Below the pieces are notes generated by a model. The model saw only the letters and a program-made list of their open reading frames with translations, was not told the origin of the DNA and did no database searches. DNA of 64,000 nucleotides from Rotaria macrura (Eukaryota; Rotifera; Eurotatoria; Philodinida; Philodinidae): assembly GCA_900239685.1 (NCBI GenBank), contig OENT01000561.1, forward strand, positions 34,245 to 98,244. The letters run 5' to 3'. Position 1 is the stretch's first letter. Each line of letters starts with the position of its first letter. A program made the translations under genes and the position numbers. Positions 60,356 through 64,000 of the stretch are shown here, piece by piece.

Positions 60356-61609
60356 TATGCCATATTTATTTTGAAAAAGTTTTCTTCCGTCTTCTGCAGT
60401 TTTAATTTACGTTGTATAGAAGATTAAAGCTCATTGTATGCAATATTGAATGATTTACTAGACTGGCACAATACTTGTATATACATTTTTTCTTTAGATG
60501 ATATTCTTTACTTGTGAATACAGTGTAATCGCGTAGATAACGAAGTTCTTGTTAGGAAAACAGCAATCGACTTTGAACTACGTACTATTCAATAGACATT
60601 TTGACACGGTAGAAAATGCTTCCATATCATTGAGCATAGTTTATGTCTTAAACACTTTATTTAAACACATAGTGTTCGAGAGTGCCAAGAATTGCTTCTT
60701 TTTTTCTGATATTTGACCAGTTTTGGCATCTATAGTTAGGATGTCTACTAAATGCAATCATGAATTTGAAATCAGTAGAGCAACCTGAATTAATCTCTGT
60801 ATGTCACAAAAGGATCTGCGAACGTCTATTCATGGTCTAATGTACTATTCGATACGTCAAACAATGAGCTTTCATTTTGTGTAGAACTTAAATAAAAAGT
60901 ACGAAAAGTGGAAGAAAAACTTTCCAAAGAAATATTGCATAGGGATACCTTACAGAAGATGGATACTATCGAGTTACAAATCAGTCACGCACACCTAGAA
61001 TGTTAGAAAACTGATTAATTCGAATGGCAATTCCCTGCTGCCATGCAAAATAACGATTAGAAAAACATGAAATTTAATTTCTAGAGGAGGCCGATTTCAT
61101 CACATAACAATTCTTCTTATTTAGGGAAAAACTGCATGTGTTGATAAAGCAAAACGGATTTTCGACGATATGTCTCAACCTGATCAAATTGCATACACAG
61201 CGATGAGTCTGTCTCACTTCTTATTTTTCTTTAAAACTCAATATCGTTTGTTTGGTGATTAGTTAATTCTTATGGTGTAAATGGAATGGGTATGGAAGCA
61301 GTAGAACTTTTCCGGCGAATGCCAACAAAATTTATCCATAATGCGACTTATGTTTGTGTACTGAACGCATGATCACATTCAGGTCTCGTTGGTGTAGCTC
61401 GTCCAATCTTCGACAATGTTCAAGTCAAAACAGAAATGATATATACAACTATGGTATATCGAACATGGTCCTTGTTATACTAATTTCATCATGTTCTCCA
61501 CGCATATTTGGTTAGGTTGATTGTCTCAGTCGTGCAGCTGCCTTTGAAGAAGCACAACAATTGATCGATGAATTTGAACGTGATCATGAGCCTGATTTAC
61601 CAATATATA

Positions 61610-64000
61610 GTTAGTATCCGTCGAGAGTTTAGAACAGAAATCGTGAGGGTCATCGAGTACAGTAGCACTTGATAAGAGAACTTATTTTATACATTCAATA
61701 CATAAATGTCTATAACTGTCAGCCGAAATATTTTACTTGCCAATAGTTCTTCTATGAATAGTTAGTCAATACCGACTTTTCACCGCTATTGTATCGTTTT
61801 GAAGGAAGAACGAAACAGTAACCTATATAAAAGTTGTGTCCGTTTTCATTTCAACCAATACTTTAGTGTTTTCTATTGTATCAAAAGATAAAGAATTGAA
61901 AGCGGAGTAATTTCAATACAGTAAAACGTTGACCGACTCCAGTTGTATAAGGCCAACGTGTATCAATGCCGGTTGTTTTGTTGAATCTGTTATATCTATT
62001 TCATAAAAATGTTTCTCATGCAAGCATTCAAAATCGGAAAGTTCTAAGCTGAATTGAATGCATTTAATGAAGTCCTTTGCGTACGCAATTGACCTCCTTA
62101 CTATGCATGTTTTTCGCTGCAACAACCTTTGTATCTTGTGACGCGATGATCTAGAGAACGACTAGTCACTCGAAACTAGTTTCAACTTTGTTGAATTAGG
62201 TCGATGTCTCGAAATAATCTAAATGATTTCGAATCTTCAATACGAACTTTCTTTCATATTCAGCAAGTTTCACAGAACGGTGATTTTCACAATTTGGCCT
62301 CTTTCTGTTATGGGAGAGAATTGAACCTTACCAGATGGTATTCGAGTTTCGATCGAAGACAAAATGCAGTGCACAGCGTGAATTCGAAGTTTGGAAAGAC
62401 ATTAGTTCGCATAAAAAATGAATAATCGTTCATCGGATGTACGATAAGTCGCTTTTCGCCTAACTATGTTTAATTTCTTATACTTTAGTATTGTATTCTC
62501 GGTTTCAAATCCAAAAGGAATTTTTCCATCTATCAACTGATCTAACTCAGTTTTACGCTGAAAAGCAACCATCACAAGACTTTTCACTGGTAGAACTCTA
62601 TGAACGCATGTCAATGAGCTTCTAAAAAGCTATTCTGATTGATCCGAGAATTATTTGTATGATTCATTACTTATCTTCACTTGTATTCACAACTGTTTGA
62701 CATGCCAGAAATCAAACTGGTGTCTGACTTTCGTTCATGAGTTCGTTCTCATTTATTTCAAAAACAAAAACGTGGTGTTTTGAAAATTTTATCCATTTTA
62801 GATCCTATTTTCTAAAAAACAGAAAATTCACTGAGTCAGATAAAAATTTAACACCAACGGTTTTATGGGGATACTTTCGAAGCGCGTCCGCGTGAATATT
62901 TTGTGAGCTTCAGTTTTTGATATCATTACGATACTGAACAAGTACTTTGACATGCATTGAAGACTTTATCATAAGGTTGAATTGTCTCGGATAAAAGACG
63001 CAGATCAAATGATCGGAATCGCCGTTTCGCCAAACTTACTAAATATGAACGATAACTCGTATTGGATGTTCGAGATCATTTTAATCATCACGAGACATTG
63101 ATCTTCCAGAGAAAGGTGAAACTAGTTTTGAGCGAATCGTCATTCTCTAGATCATCGAGAAATGAGGAAAACTATGAAGACTAAACGTGTACATAAATGC
63201 TTTGCCTCGCACTGCATTTAATCAAAACTTTGCTTCATAAATCTGTGGATATGAATTAGTACAGTTCTCATGGTGATGAATTTAATAATGCGAGTTCAAA
63301 CAAGGATAGCAGGAAAATGTAGCCACCACTCTTCTAGCTATTGCATAAAGACCTCTGTTAATTCAGTTGATTACAAACAATCAATCATAGAGATAATTAA
63401 ATGATCAATCAAGATCATTCCTTAGAAATCTGTCGATATGCGTTGATAGAGTTCCAATAGTGATCAATTTTATTATGACTAATTTCGACGTGAAACCTGA
63501 TTTACATCTATTGATTATTAAGAACATAGTTTAACTGGTAAATAATCATACAACTAGCCATTATCTAATGTTGATTGTTAAGGTTTGTAACAGAGGTGTC
63601 TATCACGTGTGTGCTGCTGCCAGGTCGCTACAACTCTAGCGATGACGGTACTATTTTTGAAAAATCACCGAGGCCTGGCAGCGTGGCGAGATGCGCTGTA
63701 AGAATACAGATTAACTAGAGGCCCCTGTGAAAATTCAGAGTTTAAGATTATAGCAAAAATTGATTTAATAAAGTGTTTCAATTATCATCCCATATAAAAA
63801 ACAATTCGATTATGAATCAAGTTTAAAATTACTTATTTTATGGCGCTATTATCATCTGATCTTAATCAGATTTCTCAACCCTAAAACGACAGAATTCATT
63901 TGTTTCTTTTAAAATGTATGTTAATCGATTTCCTACAGCGACCATATTTATTGATTAAAATCGATTTAAAATTGGTCAAAATCAAATGAAATCTGTCTTT
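61610..64000. other. Right end of window, no recognised gene
   Basis: No PPR continuation was found. A compact GC-richer inverted pair (GCTGCCAGGTCGC at 63616 and GAGGCCTGGCAGCG at 63670) stands out in AT-rich DNA. Minus frames 61913-62125 and 62402-62614 and plus frame 62204-62425 have no recognised motif. Confidence 0.4.

Larger units (their letters stand above)
50044..61609 (+). pseudogene. Plant-type pentatricopeptide repeat (PPR) gene, disrupted
   Basis: PPR proteins bind organelle RNA. The N-terminus (MLEKLINNRLSCVILRAQHS) looks like a mitochondrial presequence. Exons: 50044-50362, 56771-56857, 56906-57187 plus 58563-58577, 58626-58922, 58979-59253, 61125-61206, 61263-61453, 61516-61609. 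They join in phase and give PPR units such as LIHLYMQCGDVNRAQSLFE with YGAMMKGYIKNN, LIDMWGKTACVDKAKRIFDD, and INSYGVNGMGMEAVELFRRM. Three faults: a 1373-bp transposon splits exon 3; TGA at 61370 replaces the Cys codon of a VLNACSHSG-type motif; and no continuation follows PDLPIY. The first intron has grown to 6.4 kb through transposon insertions. The motif style is that of land-plant PLS-class proteins, so horizontal origin is probable. Confidence 0.85.

Overview
The window reads as nuclear DNA of a small animal with compact, AT-rich genes. Typical introns are 40-90 nt with GT..AG ends, and the largest gene is a metazoan-type RhoGAP. The mix of animal genes with bacterial-, fungal- or plant-type genes (PhnX, protoglobin, GH92 mannosidase, plant-type purple acid phosphatase, PPR protein) and many short DNA transposons points to a bdelloid rotifer such as Adineta, Philodina or Rotaria. 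That identification is inference from gene content. I could run no search.

Left part (1-20 kb): a Nudix diphosphoinositol-polyphosphate phosphatase-like gene (minus), then an 18-exon ARHGAP21/23-like gene (minus, 4027 to at least 14438) with PDZ, PH and RhoGAP domains and a conserved Arg-Arg-His-Thr-Leu patch near the C-terminus, then a three-exon HMG-box gene (plus) with a TATA box.

Middle (20-44 kb): genes of unusual origin for an animal, widely spaced. These are an intronless phosphonoacetaldehyde hydrolase (minus), a secreted plant-type purple acid phosphatase (plus, 3 exons), a single-domain protoglobin (plus), an unrecognised coiled protein (plus), a 62-aa three-exon gene (plus), a SnoaL/NTF2-like protein (minus) and a secreted GH92 alpha-mannosidase (minus, 2 exons).

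Right part (44-62 kb): a transposon-rich zone built around a decaying plant-type PPR gene. Its exons run from 50044 to 61609. One large intron carries a 3.8-kb foldback element with perfect 8-bp target duplications, itself carrying nested insertions. One exon is interrupted by a 1.37-kb element, and an in-frame TGA breaks a later repeat. Next to it lies an IS1595/Merlin-type transposase gene. Several elements share CCCAG termini and have their ends filled with degenerate copies of one short word (CGTATACG-like, ACGCG-like, GTATTTCTAT-like, GGGAC-like), a different word in each element. I regard this word-saturated architecture as the most novel signal in the window.

The genes do not form operons. 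Any functional grouping (phosphonate, phosphate-ester and glycan breakdown by PhnX, PAP and GH92) is suggestive of scavenging but not shown by the layout.
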